DNA of 64,000 nucleotides from Deltaproteobacteria bacterium (GCA_022710585.1 JAKLGV010000010.1:37905-101904); one strand, 5' to 3'. Shown: positions 46,714 through 55,672, counted from the stretch's first letter. Notes: generated from the sequence alone by a model not told the origin. Numbers and translations: made by a program.

Positions 46714-46819
46714 GTCCCAAGTGCCGCATCGAATTTCTTGATTTTTTTTACAGCATACCGCCTGCACAAAAATATTGCCAGAACATTTCGTGTTCAGGGC
46801 TCTGCTCAGGCTGATTCAA

Positions 46820-46835
46820 TCCCGACGTGTCGGGA
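46820..46835. repeat. Palindrome between the membrane-protein and sigma-factor genes
   Basis: TCCCGAC-gt-GTCGGGA is a perfect 7-bp stem, extended after one mismatch by TTCA/TGAA. It lies in the divergent promoter region. It could be an operator or a small REP-like unit. Confidence 0.4.
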
Positions 46836-46931
46836 CTGAACCGATTCCAACCTCAAAAACAATATGAATATCCGGCCAGATTGTGATAAGTCATTAATCA
46901 GCTAAGCGATAAAAACAGGGGAACAAAAACG

Positions 46932-47561
46932 TTGTTTTGGGTGTCTAATATACCAGAGGGCAGGAAAGCGGCTGTCGGGGATGAAGATCTGCAATATGTG
47001 ATGCTTTGTCAGAAGGGCGATGTCGAAGCTTTTACCGTGCTGGTGGAAAGGCATCAGAAAAAAATGTTGAACATTGCTTATCGAATGACCGGTGATTATG
47101 ATGAAGCCTGCGATGTGACGCAGGAGGCTTTTATTGCGGCCTATAAATCGATTAAGAGCTTTAAGGCGGAGGCGAAATTTTCCACCTGGCTTTACAGAAT
47201 CGTGATCAATTGTTCCAAAAACCGCCTGAAACAACTGCAGGGCAAATCCCGGCATGAAAGCATTCTTATCGATGATTCCGGCGAAGAGAAAATTGGGGGA
47301 ACCAACCATCCCTTGCCAAGTCATGAGGACAATCCGGGCGCGACAATGGAGAGGAGGGAACGGGAAGCCCATGTGCAAAAGTGCGTCAATTCCCTCGATC
47401 ATGAATATAGGGAAGTCCTGGTCTTGCGGGACATTCAGGGCTTTTCTTATGAGGAAATCAGCGATATGCTCAGCGTGCCGGATGGTACCGTCAAATCCAG
47501 ACTGTCCCGGGCGCGCAGCGCGCTGAAGGATTGTCTGAAAAAAGTGATGGGTGATTTATGA
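46932..47561 (+). CDS. ECF (RpoE-like) sigma factor
   Basis: This 209-residue protein has sigma-70 region 2 (about residues 17-85: YVMLCQKGDVEAFTVLVERH, YRMTGDYDEACDVTQEAFI, STWLYRIVINCSKNRLK) and region 4 (YREVLVLRDIQGFSYEEIS, GTVKSRLSRARSALKD), the RpoE type. The start is TTG with a weak GGGG-type site. Its stop overlaps the ATG of an anti-sigma gene (ATGA), the typical pairing. The target regulon is unknown. Confidence 0.92.
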   Translation: MFWVSNIPEGRKAAVGDEDLQYVMLCQKGDVEAFTVLVERHQKKMLNIAYRMTGDYDEACDVTQEAFIAAYKSIKSFKAEAKFSTWLYRIVINCSKNRLKQLQGKSRHESILIDDSGEEKIGGTNHPLPSHEDNPGATMERREREAHVQKCVNSLDHEYREVLVLRDIQGFSYEEISDMLSVPDGTVKSRLSRARSALKDCLKKVMGDL

Positions 47562-48664
47562 AAGAATGCAAACAGATTGAAAACCTGCTCCCTTTGTATC
47601 TGGATGATTCACTGTCCGGCGCGGATCAAAAAGCCGTGGAAGAACACCTGACGTCATGTTCGGACTGCGCACAAACTCTTGCCCAGTTGAGAAAAACCCA
47701 TTCTATGACAGCGGACCTGTCCGACGTTGAGCCGCCCGCCTGGTTCAAACAGAAAATCATGGCCGGTGTGCGCGAGCAAGCCGAAAAGAAAACTCTTTTT
47801 CATAAACTGTTTTATCCGCCGAAGATAAAAATTCCTGTGCAGATATTTGCGACCATTTGTATCGCGGTGCTGACCGTTTACATTTACAGGGCAGGGGAAG
47901 ATCAGATGAAGAAGGTGGTGACTTCATCGATTGAGTCACCGGTTATGGAGGCTCAGAAAAAACAGCAACCACAGAGAGAACTACAATCAAAAGCGGACAG
48001 CGTGATGCCAACTGAAGAAGCAGTGAAATCCGCGGACAAGATGGCGCTTCCCAAAAGCGCGGCGCCCGAAAGGGATTGGGCTTCGGCGCCTTCCGCGGCT
48101 AAAGACGCAAACGAGCAGATCACGACTGCCGCGGCTCCTCCCGCGGATAGAAGCGCGAATGACCAGGTCGGCAGCTCCAGGAAAGCAGAATCAATAATGG
48201 CCGCTGAGAAAATGGATGCAACCAAAAGCGCTCCGGCGGCGAAACCCGCCGCAACGGATGAAGTAGTCCACAGGGATGGAAGTGTCAAGGCGGCAAAATC
48301 TGTGATGATGCCGGAATCCCGGTTGAAGAAGAAAAAACAAAACGATGTTTTAAATGCCGCAATGAAAGGCGGCCAAGCGCCGAAGGCGCAGGATATGATC
48401 AAACAAAACCGCGTTGTCTTGAAGGTTGCCGATCTTGATGACGGTATCATTGAAGTCGAAAAGCTTCTGGTCAAATACGGGGCCAAAAATATTTCGCGGC
48501 AAACAGCGCAGTCGAAAACCACTCTGACCGTCAGGCTGGAAAAACAGAAAATGAAAGAGTTTACAGCGCAATTGAAAACAGTCGGTCAGATCCAATATCA
48601 GGATGCCCTTGATGGCCATCAGGAAGAAGAAATAACATTCGTTATTGACATTGTAAGTCCATAA
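47558..48664 (+). CDS. Zinc-finger anti-sigma factor with C-terminal DUF4349-like domain
   Basis: This 368-residue protein has an N-terminal anti-sigma zinc-binding motif His-x3-Cys-x2-Cys (HLTSCSDC, near residue 30). One membrane helix follows (about 90-110: VQIFATICIAVLTVYIY). A long Lys/Ala/Ser-rich linker (about 125-275) leads to a C-terminal domain (VVLKVADLDDGIIEVEKLL, then TTLTVRLEKQKMKEF) resembling the DUF4349/2275 fold often found with anti-sigmas. It should hold the preceding sigma factor at the membrane and release it on an envelope or redox signal. Translational overlap with the sigma gene fits. Confidence 0.8.
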   Translation: MKECKQIENLLPLYLDDSLSGADQKAVEEHLTSCSDCAQTLAQLRKTHSMTADLSDVEPPAWFKQKIMAGVREQAEKKTLFHKLFYPPKIKIPVQIFATICIAVLTVYIYRAGEDQMKKVVTSSIESPVMEAQKKQQPQRELQSKADSVMPTEEAVKSADKMALPKSAAPERDWASAPSAAKDANEQITTAAAPPADRSANDQVGSSRKAESIMAAEKMDATKSAPAAKPAATDEVVHRDGSVKAAKSVMMPESRLKKKKQNDVLNAAMKGGQAPKAQDMIKQNRVVLKVADLDDGIIEVEKLLVKYGAKNISRQTAQSKTTLTVRLEKQKMKEFTAQLKTVGQIQYQDALDGHQEEEITFVIDIVSP

Positions 48665-48793
48665 ACGCCAACGATTGTTGGCTGCTAAGTATCCGATAAT
48701 CAAAATATATTTAGAAAACTATATTGCTTGACTCCAATCGGCGGCGAGAGTAAAATTATAAAAGATTTTGAGCTGTGAAAGGAGGATTATGTA

Positions 48794-49885
48794 ATGGCTA
48801 AATATCTCTATAATCAGGAGGCGGTTGAGAATCTCAAGCTCAGCGACACCTCTGTTCTGGATCGTCTGGTTGATTTTGAATCGGCGCGCGAAGCGCACTC
48901 GAAAAAGGAACACGCCAAGAAAGACAAAAGAATGACAATCGGTGAAGCTGTCGCAACATTTGTTCAGGATGGCGACATCATCACCGATGGCGGTTTTTCC
49001 TATGTCCGGACGCCGCATCAGGCTTTTCACGAGGTGATCAGGCAGGGCAAAAAGAATCTGCAGATGATCGGATCACCCAATACGAACCAGAGTTTTTTTA
49101 TCTTTTACGGATGTGTGAATTTTTCCCACAATTCATACTCCGGGGCGGAGATGCGCGGGATTGACCGACTCTATGACCGCGCCTTGAAGCAAGACAAGGT
49201 TAAAATTCTTTCCGAGTGGAGTCACGGCGGCATGGCGCAGGGATTCAAAGCCGCTCAACTGGGCTCCCCGGGTGTTGCCAGCAAGCAGATGATCGGCAGT
49301 GATCTGGTGCGCTACAATCCTTATCTCAAGGTCATCCAGAATCCCTTAAAGAAGGATAAAGATCCAGTTGTGTTTGTTCCGGCTTTGTATCCGGATGTGT
49401 CTTTCATTCATTGCCACGCGGCGGATAAGTACGGCAACGCGTATATCTACGGTCCGGCGGTGAATGATCTGGCGATGGCCGCAGCGGCCCGCAAAGTCAT
49501 CATTACCGCGGAAGAAATTGTGCCCGAAGGCGATATTCGCTACAACAAGCAGGGTCAGATCATTCCGTTTTTTTATGCGGATGCCGTGGTGGAAATGCCT
49601 TTCGGGGCGCTTCCCGGAAGCATGCCCGGATGTTACTACTGGCCGAGACAGTGGTGGGAAAAGTGCATGCGGTGGGCTACCCTGACGGACGAAAACGCCA
49701 AAATATTTCTTGACGAATGGATTATCAATAACAAGAACCAGTTCGACTTTGTCGAAAAACTGGGCGGCGCAAAGTGGATTGCTGAAGCCCGTCGTCAGAC
49801 CAAAGCCGCCGAAGGCGATAACGAAGACATCGATTTCTCTTACGAGGAATTCACCCTGAACCACGATTCGGGACTCTACTATTAG
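48794..49885 (+). CDS. CoA-transferase subunit A (glutaconate CoA-transferase type)
   Basis: This 363-residue protein has the family I CoA-transferase fold: KRMTIGEAVATFVQDGDIITDGGF, MIGSPNTNQSFFIF, SEWSHGGMAQGFKAAQLG (each given as a piece) and a late AARKVIITAEEIVPEG strand. AAAGGAGG lies 9 nt before the start. Subunit B follows after 13 nt. The pair moves CoA between organic acids; related pairs such as IpdAB instead hydrolyse a ring. Which acid is used cannot be read here. The neighbouring acyl-CoA dehydrogenase, hydroxyacyl-CoA dehydrogenase and acyl-CoA synthetase make an acid-degradation role likely. Confidence 0.87.
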   Translation: MAKYLYNQEAVENLKLSDTSVLDRLVDFESAREAHSKKEHAKKDKRMTIGEAVATFVQDGDIITDGGFSYVRTPHQAFHEVIRQGKKNLQMIGSPNTNQSFFIFYGCVNFSHNSYSGAEMRGIDRLYDRALKQDKVKILSEWSHGGMAQGFKAAQLGSPGVASKQMIGSDLVRYNPYLKVIQNPLKKDKDPVVFVPALYPDVSFIHCHAADKYGNAYIYGPAVNDLAMAAAARKVIITAEEIVPEGDIRYNKQGQIIPFFYADAVVEMPFGALPGSMPGCYYWPRQWWEKCMRWATLTDENAKIFLDEWIINNKNQFDFVEKLGGAKWIAEARRQTKAAEGDNEDIDFSYEEFTLNHDSGLYY

Positions 49886-49898
49886 AAAGGAGAAAACC

Positions 49899-50687
49899 AT
49901 GCGAGATTTAAATGCACCAGCCAATCCTTTGGAAACATTGGCTTATATCATTGCGCAGCAGATTCACGATCATTCGATCGTATACATCGGGACCGGATTG
50001 CCCATGGTGGCGGGGATTCTGGCCAAGAAAACCCACGCCCCCAACATCACCATCGTCTATGAGTCAGGCGGTCAGGACCCGATCGAGGGTGACATGCCCT
50101 GGTCGGTCGGTTGTCCCTTTACCTGGCGCAAATCACCCACCATTATGGAAATGGCCTATTCATTCGCGCAGTGCTACAATGGCTATGTGGATATCGGATT
50201 CCTGGGGTTTGCCCAGGTGGACATGTACGGCAACGTGAACACGCACATGATCGGCAAGGATTTTCATCATCCCAAAGTCCGTCTCACCGGCAGCGGCGGC
50301 AACAACGATCTTTCTTCGTTGATGGGCAATATGGTTCTGGTCGGACTCCAGACGCCGGACAAATTCCCGGAGAAAGTTGATTTCGTCACCTCCGTGGGAC
50401 ACTTGACCGGCGGCAACTCCCGTCAGGAAGCCGGTCTCATCGGCAATGGTCCCAGCGCAGTCATCAGTCCCTGGGGCGTTTATGATTTTCACCCGCTCAG
50501 CAAACGGATGCGCGTCAAATCGCTCACGCCTGGCGTTACGTTTGAGATCGCTCAGTCTTTGACCGGCTTCGAGCTTCTCAAGCCCGATGGAGACATTCCG
50601 CAGACAAAGTTGATTACGGACGACGCAGTGAAAATTATACGGACGGAGGTGGATCCGCGCGGCGTTTTCACCACCATGCCGACATAG
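49899..50687 (+). CDS. CoA-transferase subunit B (glutaconate CoA-transferase type)
   Basis: This 262-residue protein partners with the upstream subunit A. It includes IVYIGTGLPMVAGILAKKTHA, then ITIVYESGG, where the catalytic Glu of this family usually lies, FLGFAQVDMYGNVN, and the conserved GSGGNND. It ends with TPGVTFEIAQSLTGFELL. No membrane segment is present, so it is cytoplasmic. Close spacing (13 nt) and a strong ribosome binding site (AAAGGAG) indicate one transcript with subunit A. The Glu in YESGG should be tested against known catalytic glutamates. Confidence 0.87.
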   Translation: MRDLNAPANPLETLAYIIAQQIHDHSIVYIGTGLPMVAGILAKKTHAPNITIVYESGGQDPIEGDMPWSVGCPFTWRKSPTIMEMAYSFAQCYNGYVDIGFLGFAQVDMYGNVNTHMIGKDFHHPKVRLTGSGGNNDLSSLMGNMVLVGLQTPDKFPEKVDFVTSVGHLTGGNSRQEAGLIGNGPSAVISPWGVYDFHPLSKRMRVKSLTPGVTFEIAQSLTGFELLKPDGDIPQTKLITDDAVKIIRTEVDPRGVFTTMPT

Positions 50688-50836
50688 CCGGGAAATGGGA
50701 GATCGTCTTGATAGTATCAGAAGCGCTCTTGACACAATGTGAACATATGAAGTCGGGATGATGGAATGGCCATCTTTTGATAAGCATTGAAAACATTAAA
50801 ACACGGTAATTAAAACTTTAATTCAGGAGGGCGATC

Positions 50837-51307
50837 ATGGAAAATACAAAAAAAATTCTTGCTGTGAGTTGGATTACTCAGTACTGTCAGGCGACGGTTC
50901 GTGCGGCTATTGAAGTGGCGAGCAGGTTTGATGCCGAATTGTCCGTGATTCATGTCGTTGACACGCAATTGCTGCAGGGATGGAATCTTCCCTTCAAATT
51001 TCATGATGAAGAAAACCAGAAGACATTGGAGCATATTAGAGCAGAGATAAACTCCGTAGTGAATATTGAAAAGAAAGAAGGCATGAAAGTCAAAACGATT
51101 GTCAAAGAAGGCAATCCCGTCGAAGAGATTCTGAAATATGTCGAAAAGGAAAAGATCGACATCATTGTCCTGAGAGCGCATGAAAAAAGCCGGTTCGAAC
51201 AGTTTATGGTCGGCGGCAGCAATGATGAACTGATCAGGTTGATGCCCTGCTCGATTTTTTTGGTTAAAAATGAACCGAAATCCGGAACGGCGCGGAGCAA
51301 AAAGTAA
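50837..51307 (+). CDS. Universal stress protein (UspA family)
   Basis: This 156-residue protein has a UspA fold: N-terminal KKILAVSWITQYCQATVRAAIEVA, LSVIHVVD, then TIVKEGNPVEEILKY and IDIIVLRAHEKS. The C-terminal loop G-G-S-N-D-E-L-I-R with CSIFLVK corresponds to the ATP-binding GSxxx motif, here GGSNDELI, slightly altered. Usp proteins help cells survive starvation or stress. It lies alone after the CoA-transferase genes and before a lipoprotein gene; spacing of 33 nt to the latter allows co-transcription. Confidence 0.88.
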   Translation: MENTKKILAVSWITQYCQATVRAAIEVASRFDAELSVIHVVDTQLLQGWNLPFKFHDEENQKTLEHIRAEINSVVNIEKKEGMKVKTIVKEGNPVEEILKYVEKEKIDIIVLRAHEKSRFEQFMVGGSNDELIRLMPCSIFLVKNEPKSGTARSKK

Positions 51308-51340
51308 TTCCGGCGGTACGGTCAATCCAGCCAGGCCGGC

Positions 51341-51985
51341 ATGAAGGCGATTGACGTGAACCTGAAAAAATTACAAGCGCTGATTGTATTGTGGCCGGGG
51401 ATCATGGTCTGCTTTTTTCTGGCGGCCTGTTCCCCCCGGCCGCAGTTGCCTGCTCTGGCCGGTGATGCGGTGGTTCTGGCCTTCGGTGACAGTTTAACTT
51501 TCGGAACCGGCGCTGACACTGCTCAGAGTTATCCGGCAGTTCTGGAATCCATAATCCACCGGCGTGTGGTCAATTACGGGATACCGGGGGAGGTCACCGC
51601 TGAAGGGCTCTCCCGGTTGCCGGGCATTCTGGAAAAAGAAAAGCCGGCGTTGATGCTGTTGTGTCACGGCGGCAACGATCAGCTCAGACGCAAGGATTTG
51701 AAGCAATCGGCAGACAACATTAGAGACATGATCGCCTTGGCCCGAAAATCCGGAGCCGCTGTTGTTCTCATTGCCGTGCCGTCACCGGGACTGTCGCTTA
51801 AACCTCCATCCTTTTACCGGGAAATGGCCCGGGAAATGAAAATTCCTGTCGAAGAGGACAGCTTGTCCGACATTCTGGCCGATCGCACTCTCAAGTCCGA
51901 TTTAATCCATCCCAATGCCGCCGGATACCGGCGTCTGGCCGAAAGTGTCGCCAATCTTTTGCGAGAGAGCGGCGCGCTTGATTAA
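51341..51985 (+). CDS. SGNH/GDSL-type esterase lipoprotein
   Basis: This 214-residue protein has an N-terminal hydrophobic stretch and lipobox FLAAC (Cys at about residue 30), so it is exported and lipid-anchored. The SGNH hydrolase blocks are visible: FGDSLTFGTG (Ser nucleophile), the Gly in NYGIPGEVTAEGL, GGND with Asn, and the late DLIHPNAAGY with Asp and His. It resembles TesA-like arylesterases/thioesterases. Its role is probably cleavage of an ester or thioester at the envelope. The start gives a rather long pre-lipobox region; an internal start is possible but not obvious. Confidence 0.85.
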   Translation: MKAIDVNLKKLQALIVLWPGIMVCFFLAACSPRPQLPALAGDAVVLAFGDSLTFGTGADTAQSYPAVLESIIHRRVVNYGIPGEVTAEGLSRLPGILEKEKPALMLLCHGGNDQLRRKDLKQSADNIRDMIALARKSGAAVVLIAVPSPGLSLKPPSFYREMAREMKIPVEEDSLSDILADRTLKSDLIHPNAAGYRRLAESVANLLRESGALD

Positions 51986-52012
51986 TCGGATTCAATTTCG
52001 GAACGATACAGC

Positions 52013-52927
52013 TTATTTTTTGATGCTTCCCGAAAGAAATCCGACCTGCGTGTAGGCCGGTTTGGGATAGGTATAGAATCCTTTTTTGGTTTTGGCTCCA
52101 AGTTCTCCACGATCCACATACTGCTTGACAAAATCGGCGATGATCCTGTCCTGGGGGGCATTCGTCTTCTGCGCCCAGTAATCCACAATGGTCCAAACCG
52201 TTTTTAAACCGATCTGATCCATGATGCCGAAGGGGCCCATGGGCATCAGCATAACCCCCATCCATGACCGGTCCACATCCTCGATGCTGGCGACGTCCGT
52301 GGCGGCCAGAGACATAGCGGATCTGAAAAGGCTTGAAAGCATGGTGTTAAAGACGTAGCCGTTGTTCTCCCGGTGCAGCATAATGGGAACCTGTCCGATG
52401 CTCACCGCGAAGTCGTGCACCAGTTGTGTGACGGCCGGATCCGTGCCCGGATGAGGCATGACATCCACAATGTTGTTGACCCGCAGATCATGAAAATGAA
52501 GCGCCGCGAACTGCCCCGGCCTGCCCGTCGCTTCGGCAAACATGGAAGGCACGAGCAGCGAGGTGTTGGTGGTAAAAATCGTGTGTTTCGGGCAGAGCTC
52601 ATTAAACTGTGCGAAAACCCTGCCTTTGAGTTTCGGATCTTCCGGAACGGATTCATTGATGATGTCGGCGTCTTTAGCCGCTGCCGCCGCGTCCGCGGTC
52701 ATGGTCAGCCGATCCATCGTCTCCTGAAGCTGCTGTTCGGTTATTCTGTTGATCTGTACAAACCACGCCCCGAGCTTTCCCATCCGCTTCCGGGACGCCT
52801 CCAGAATTTCGTCCGAGATGTCATAAACAGTCACCTGGTATCCGTGCAGGGCGCAGATGAGGCCGATCTGCTGCCCCATGGTGCCGGCTCCCAGAATAAG
52901 CACTTTTTTAATATCTTTCAGTTCCAT
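52013..52927 (-). CDS. 3-hydroxyacyl-CoA dehydrogenase
   Basis: This 304-residue protein has an NAD-binding Rossmann start VLILGAGTMGQQIGLICALHG and DISDE, 'INESVPEDPKLKGRVFAQ', TNTSLLVPS, then the catalytic His in ALHFHDL and the Glu in the 'LHRENNGYVFN' region. It oxidises 3-hydroxyacyl-CoA to 3-ketoacyl-CoA with NAD+ in beta-oxidation, or a related hydroxy acid. Usual family wording is 'HFFNP'; here it reads HFHDLRV, so the substrate may differ. AGGAGG lies before the ATG. It follows a membrane-protein gene by 70 nt on the minus strand and may share its transcript. Confidence 0.88.
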   Translation of the reverse strand: MELKDIKKVLILGAGTMGQQIGLICALHGYQVTVYDISDEILEASRKRMGKLGAWFVQINRITEQQLQETMDRLTMTADAAAAAKDADIINESVPEDPKLKGRVFAQFNELCPKHTIFTTNTSLLVPSMFAEATGRPGQFAALHFHDLRVNNIVDVMPHPGTDPAVTQLVHDFAVSIGQVPIMLHRENNGYVFNTMLSSLFRSAMSLAATDVASIEDVDRSWMGVMLMPMGPFGIMDQIGLKTVWTIVDYWAQKTNAPQDRIIADFVKQYVDRGELGAKTKKGFYTYPKPAYTQVGFLSGSIKK

Positions 52928-52997
52928 TTTCCCCTTTCCTCCTGTTGAATAACAGCACTATATACCATATTCGAAAAAATAAAACAGGCGATGTGAT

Positions 52998-53627
52998 TTA
53001 AATCCACTTGAGGATTCCCGCAAACACGATGAAAGCGACAGCGTTGATGGCGAAGAGCGAACCGATAAAAAGCTTTTGCGCGCGCGGTTCCCAGTCGTGG
53101 ACGTAACAGGCGGCGGCGAAGAAGGGGATGTAAACCGTCACAAACACCGGAAAAGCGCCCCACCAGCCGTAAACCCAGACAAAAGCCGGCGTGCGCACCA
53201 GGAAGATTTCCAGGATCGAAGCAAAAGCGGCATTGGCCACGGAAAAGAACAAACGGTTGTTGATGCCCATGATTTTCATCGTTGGATCTTTTGGCATCAG
53301 CTTGCAGACGACAAGCCCCGCGATGGAAAACATCAGGCTGATTTCAATTCCAACCCCCACCATAATTTCAAACGCTGTTCCCGTGGGCACCGTCCACAGC
53401 GCGTGGCCGGAAAAGTGCTGAATGAGCGCGTTGATAATTTCGACGAACCAGTGCACCATGTAAAGAGCCAGTCCGCCGGCAATGGCGCGATAATTGTTTT
53501 TTTCGTATTCGTTGGCATAGATGTATAAAACGATCACCAGCAGCGGAATCACATACCACTGAAACGTATCGCCGCTTCGCAAGATGTTTAATGCCTGCTT
53601 TGTTGCTTCGGGATTATTTAAATTCAT
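52998..53627 (-). CDS. Polytopic membrane protein of unknown function
   Basis: This 209-residue protein has about six hydrophobic segments (near residues 22-40, 46-66, 78-105, 128-150, 158-175, 190-208). AAAGGAGG precedes the ATG. It is the first gene of a minus-strand pair with the 3-hydroxyacyl-CoA dehydrogenase. I do not recognise the family. It has several Trp and His residues in membrane segments (GLALYMVHWFVEII, HFSGHALW) but no heme or quinone motif I can claim. A role linked to lipid or acyl metabolism is only positional inference. Confidence 0.7.
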   Translation of the reverse strand: MNLNNPEATKQALNILRSGDTFQWYVIPLLVIVLYIYANEYEKNNYRAIAGGLALYMVHWFVEIINALIQHFSGHALWTVPTGTAFEIMVGVGIEISLMFSIAGLVVCKLMPKDPTMKIMGINNRLFFSVANAAFASILEIFLVRTPAFVWVYGWWGAFPVFVTVYIPFFAAACYVHDWEPRAQKLFIGSLFAINAVAFIVFAGILKWI

Positions 53628-53748
53628 CGCCGCACCTCCTTTGTCGGTTCAGATTTTTTTGCGAAATCTGTTTGATGAACGATATTTTACATCCAAACTG
53701 GAAAAATAACAGCCTCAATTTTATCACTTTCGATCGCCCTGAACACGT

Positions 53749-53777
53749 TTGACAAAGCCTCTGCAAGGGTGTAGATT
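53749..53777 (+). promoter_or_regulatory. Sigma-70 promoter of the enolase-superfamily gene
   Basis: TTGACA (53749-53754), a 17-nt spacer and TAGATT (53772-53777), 29 bp before the ATG at 53807. A ribosome binding site GAGGAGG follows. Confidence 0.65.
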
Positions 53778-53806
53778 TTACCATAATTGAATCGAGGAGG
53801 TTTCTT

Positions 53807-55033
53807 ATGAAAATATCTTTGATTGAGCTTTATCATGTTCAGATTCCTCTCCAGCAGACTTTCTGGCCTACCTGGATTCCCGGCTATCCCCAGACGCATA
53901 ATGGATTTACCTTAATCAAATTGGTGACCGACGACGGCATTGAAGGATACTCGGCGGGGTCTGCTCTGGGATATGAACGGGAAGGGCTGGGAGACCTTAT
54001 CGGCGGATACCTGCTGGGTGCGGATCCGACGGATATTGACTCCTGCCAGAATTTGCTGAAACAAGCCGGCATTCTCGGATGGAGAAATTTCTGGATCGAA
54101 CCCGCGTGCTGGGACATCATCGGCAAGAGCAAGGGCAAGCCCGTGTATGAGCTGTTAGGCGGCGAGGCGAGGCCCATCGAGGTTTACTGTTCCACCGGAG
54201 AAATGCACGAACCGGAAAAGAGGGCCGAAGAGCTCATGGCCATGAAAGAGCGCGGATTCAAGGTGGCCAAACTGCGGGTAAAAAACAAGGCGCTCAAAGA
54301 CGATATCCGACACATTGAGGTGATTAGAAAAGGTGTGGGGGATGGGCTTGTCCTGGGCGTGGATGCCAATCAGGGATGGCTGGTGACCATTGTCGATAAA
54401 ATTCCCGCGTGGGATTTGAAGCGCGCGACGGAATTTGCCGAAGCCTGCGCCGCCAACAACATCAACTGGCTGGAAGAGCCGCTCGATTCCAGAGATTATG
54501 ACGGCAATGCCGCCTTGAAGAAAATCTCCAAAGTGAAGATCAGCGGCGCCGAACTCAACTACGGCTGGGATGAAATCAAAATCATGCTGGAGAAAGACTG
54601 CTTCCATATTTATCAGCCGGACGCGACGTTTGCCGGAGGAATCGCGCAGGTGAAGAAGGTGATTGACGGCTGCCACGAACACAACAGGGAATATTCTCCG
54701 CACACCTGGACCAACGGAATCGGGTTTTATATCAACTGGAACATGGTGCTGGCCGACAGGGGCAACAAACTCCCGCTGGAATATCCGCTGGAGGAACCTT
54801 CCTGGGTGCCGCGGGAAAGAGAAGGAATTATTGAGCCGATCATTCCGGATAAAAACGCGATGCTCGCGCCTTTTACGAGGCCCGGCCTCGGTTTTGAAAT
54901 CAATCAGAAACTGTTGAACAAATACGGCAAGCGATTCTTTAAACTCACCGAAACCAGACTCAAACTGAAAGTGATCAGGCAAAAGGGGATCAAAGCCGCG
55001 TTGGAGCTGAAGAAGAGAAAAGAATCGCAGTAG
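53807..55033 (+). CDS. Enolase-superfamily enzyme (mandelate racemase/muconate lactonising type)
   Basis: This 408-residue protein has an N-terminal capping domain and a (beta/alpha)-barrel. The metal ligands stand out: Asp in LGVDANQGW, Glu in LEEPLD and Glu in SGAELNYG. The base candidates are the Lys pair in KLRVKNK and the His in SPHTWTNG, as in the mandelate racemase subgroup. Such enzymes abstract a proton next to a carboxylate and either epimerise, dehydrate or lactonise. The C-terminal ~45 residues are an unusual Lys/Arg-rich tail. The substrate is unknown; its position among acyl-CoA genes hints at an organic acid. Confidence 0.85.
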   Translation: MKISLIELYHVQIPLQQTFWPTWIPGYPQTHNGFTLIKLVTDDGIEGYSAGSALGYEREGLGDLIGGYLLGADPTDIDSCQNLLKQAGILGWRNFWIEPACWDIIGKSKGKPVYELLGGEARPIEVYCSTGEMHEPEKRAEELMAMKERGFKVAKLRVKNKALKDDIRHIEVIRKGVGDGLVLGVDANQGWLVTIVDKIPAWDLKRATEFAEACAANNINWLEEPLDSRDYDGNAALKKISKVKISGAELNYGWDEIKIMLEKDCFHIYQPDATFAGGIAQVKKVIDGCHEHNREYSPHTWTNGIGFYINWNMVLADRGNKLPLEYPLEEPSWVPREREGIIEPIIPDKNAMLAPFTRPGLGFEINQKLLNKYGKRFFKLTETRLKLKVIRQKGIKAALELKKRKESQ

Positions 55034-55147
55034 CCATTGTCGATTTTCAATAGTCCAGCTTTTCCGTTTTGTTTTTTGTGTCAGGTTATCTTCGACGAGG
55101 GTTCTAAAAAAATGAAAATTCAAAAATTATTTACGGAGGAAATAAGT

Positions 55148-55345
55148 ATGCGGCGCACGATCAGCAAAATGATTGGAATGGCACTGTTGGCGGTCATGGT
55201 TATGTTATGTATATCCTGCACCACATCCAAATGTATGGTGGAAAGGACGCAATGTAAATTTGATTGCCCATCCACGGTCGGCCTCAAGGAAGTCTGCGAA
55301 CAAAAATGCAATGTCATGTATGACCTTTGCAGAAATAAAGAATGA
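55148..55345 (+). CDS. Small cysteine-rich lipoprotein
   Basis: This 65-residue protein starts at ATG 55148 with GGAGG 8 nt upstream. A signal peptide with lipobox (VMLCISC) puts the mature N terminus at about residue 23. The mature part is only ~43 residues and holds six further cysteines (SKC, TQC, FDC, EVC, QKC, DLC), giving possible disulfides or metal sites. I do not recognise the family. It is likely held at the envelope. It has no close gene neighbour, as 300 nt of non-coding DNA follow. Confidence 0.65.
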   Translation: MRRTISKMIGMALLAVMVMLCISCTTSKCMVERTQCKFDCPSTVGLKEVCEQKCNVMYDLCRNKE

Positions 55346-55479
55346 TATTGTAGACAGGCCTGATTCTTAGTCAGCGCTATGCGCAACAACGAAATAAGGC
55401 TTTAAAGAGTGTCGGCTGGTTGGTGCCACTGCCTTGCGTAAGTCTTCAATATTATTTACATGTCTATCCATGTCAACGT

Positions 55480-55505
55480 GGTCCGGTTAGACAGTTAACC
55501 GGACC
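55480..55505. repeat. Perfect 10-bp inverted repeat
   Basis: GGTCCGGTTA and TAACCGGACC flank a 6-nt loop. It lies in the 327-nt gap before the acyl-CoA synthetase. There is no T-tract. It may be a regulator site, an mRNA hairpin, or an old mobile-element end; none can be chosen. Confidence 0.5.
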
Positions 55506-55550
55506 GGATGAGCCTGTACCATCGTAATTTTCACTTCAGACAAGAATTAA

Positions 55551-55615
55551 TTGACACAATTTACATTTTCATATTTATATCCAAAATTGTGATTTCCAAT
55601 ATGCATGGTCATATT
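55551..55615 (+). promoter_or_regulatory. Possible promoter and operator of the acyl-CoA synthetase
   Basis: TTGACA (55551-55556) is followed 17-19 nt later by AT-rich sequence (best TATATC, 55576). AATATG-catggt-CATATT (55598-55615) is a perfect 6-bp palindrome just downstream, about 58 bp before the ATG. The -10 is weak. Confidence 0.35.
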
Positions 55616-55672
55616 ACGGTTGTCCATCTGCCGCATATTAAATAATTTTATTAAATTAAAGGAGTAATTTTT

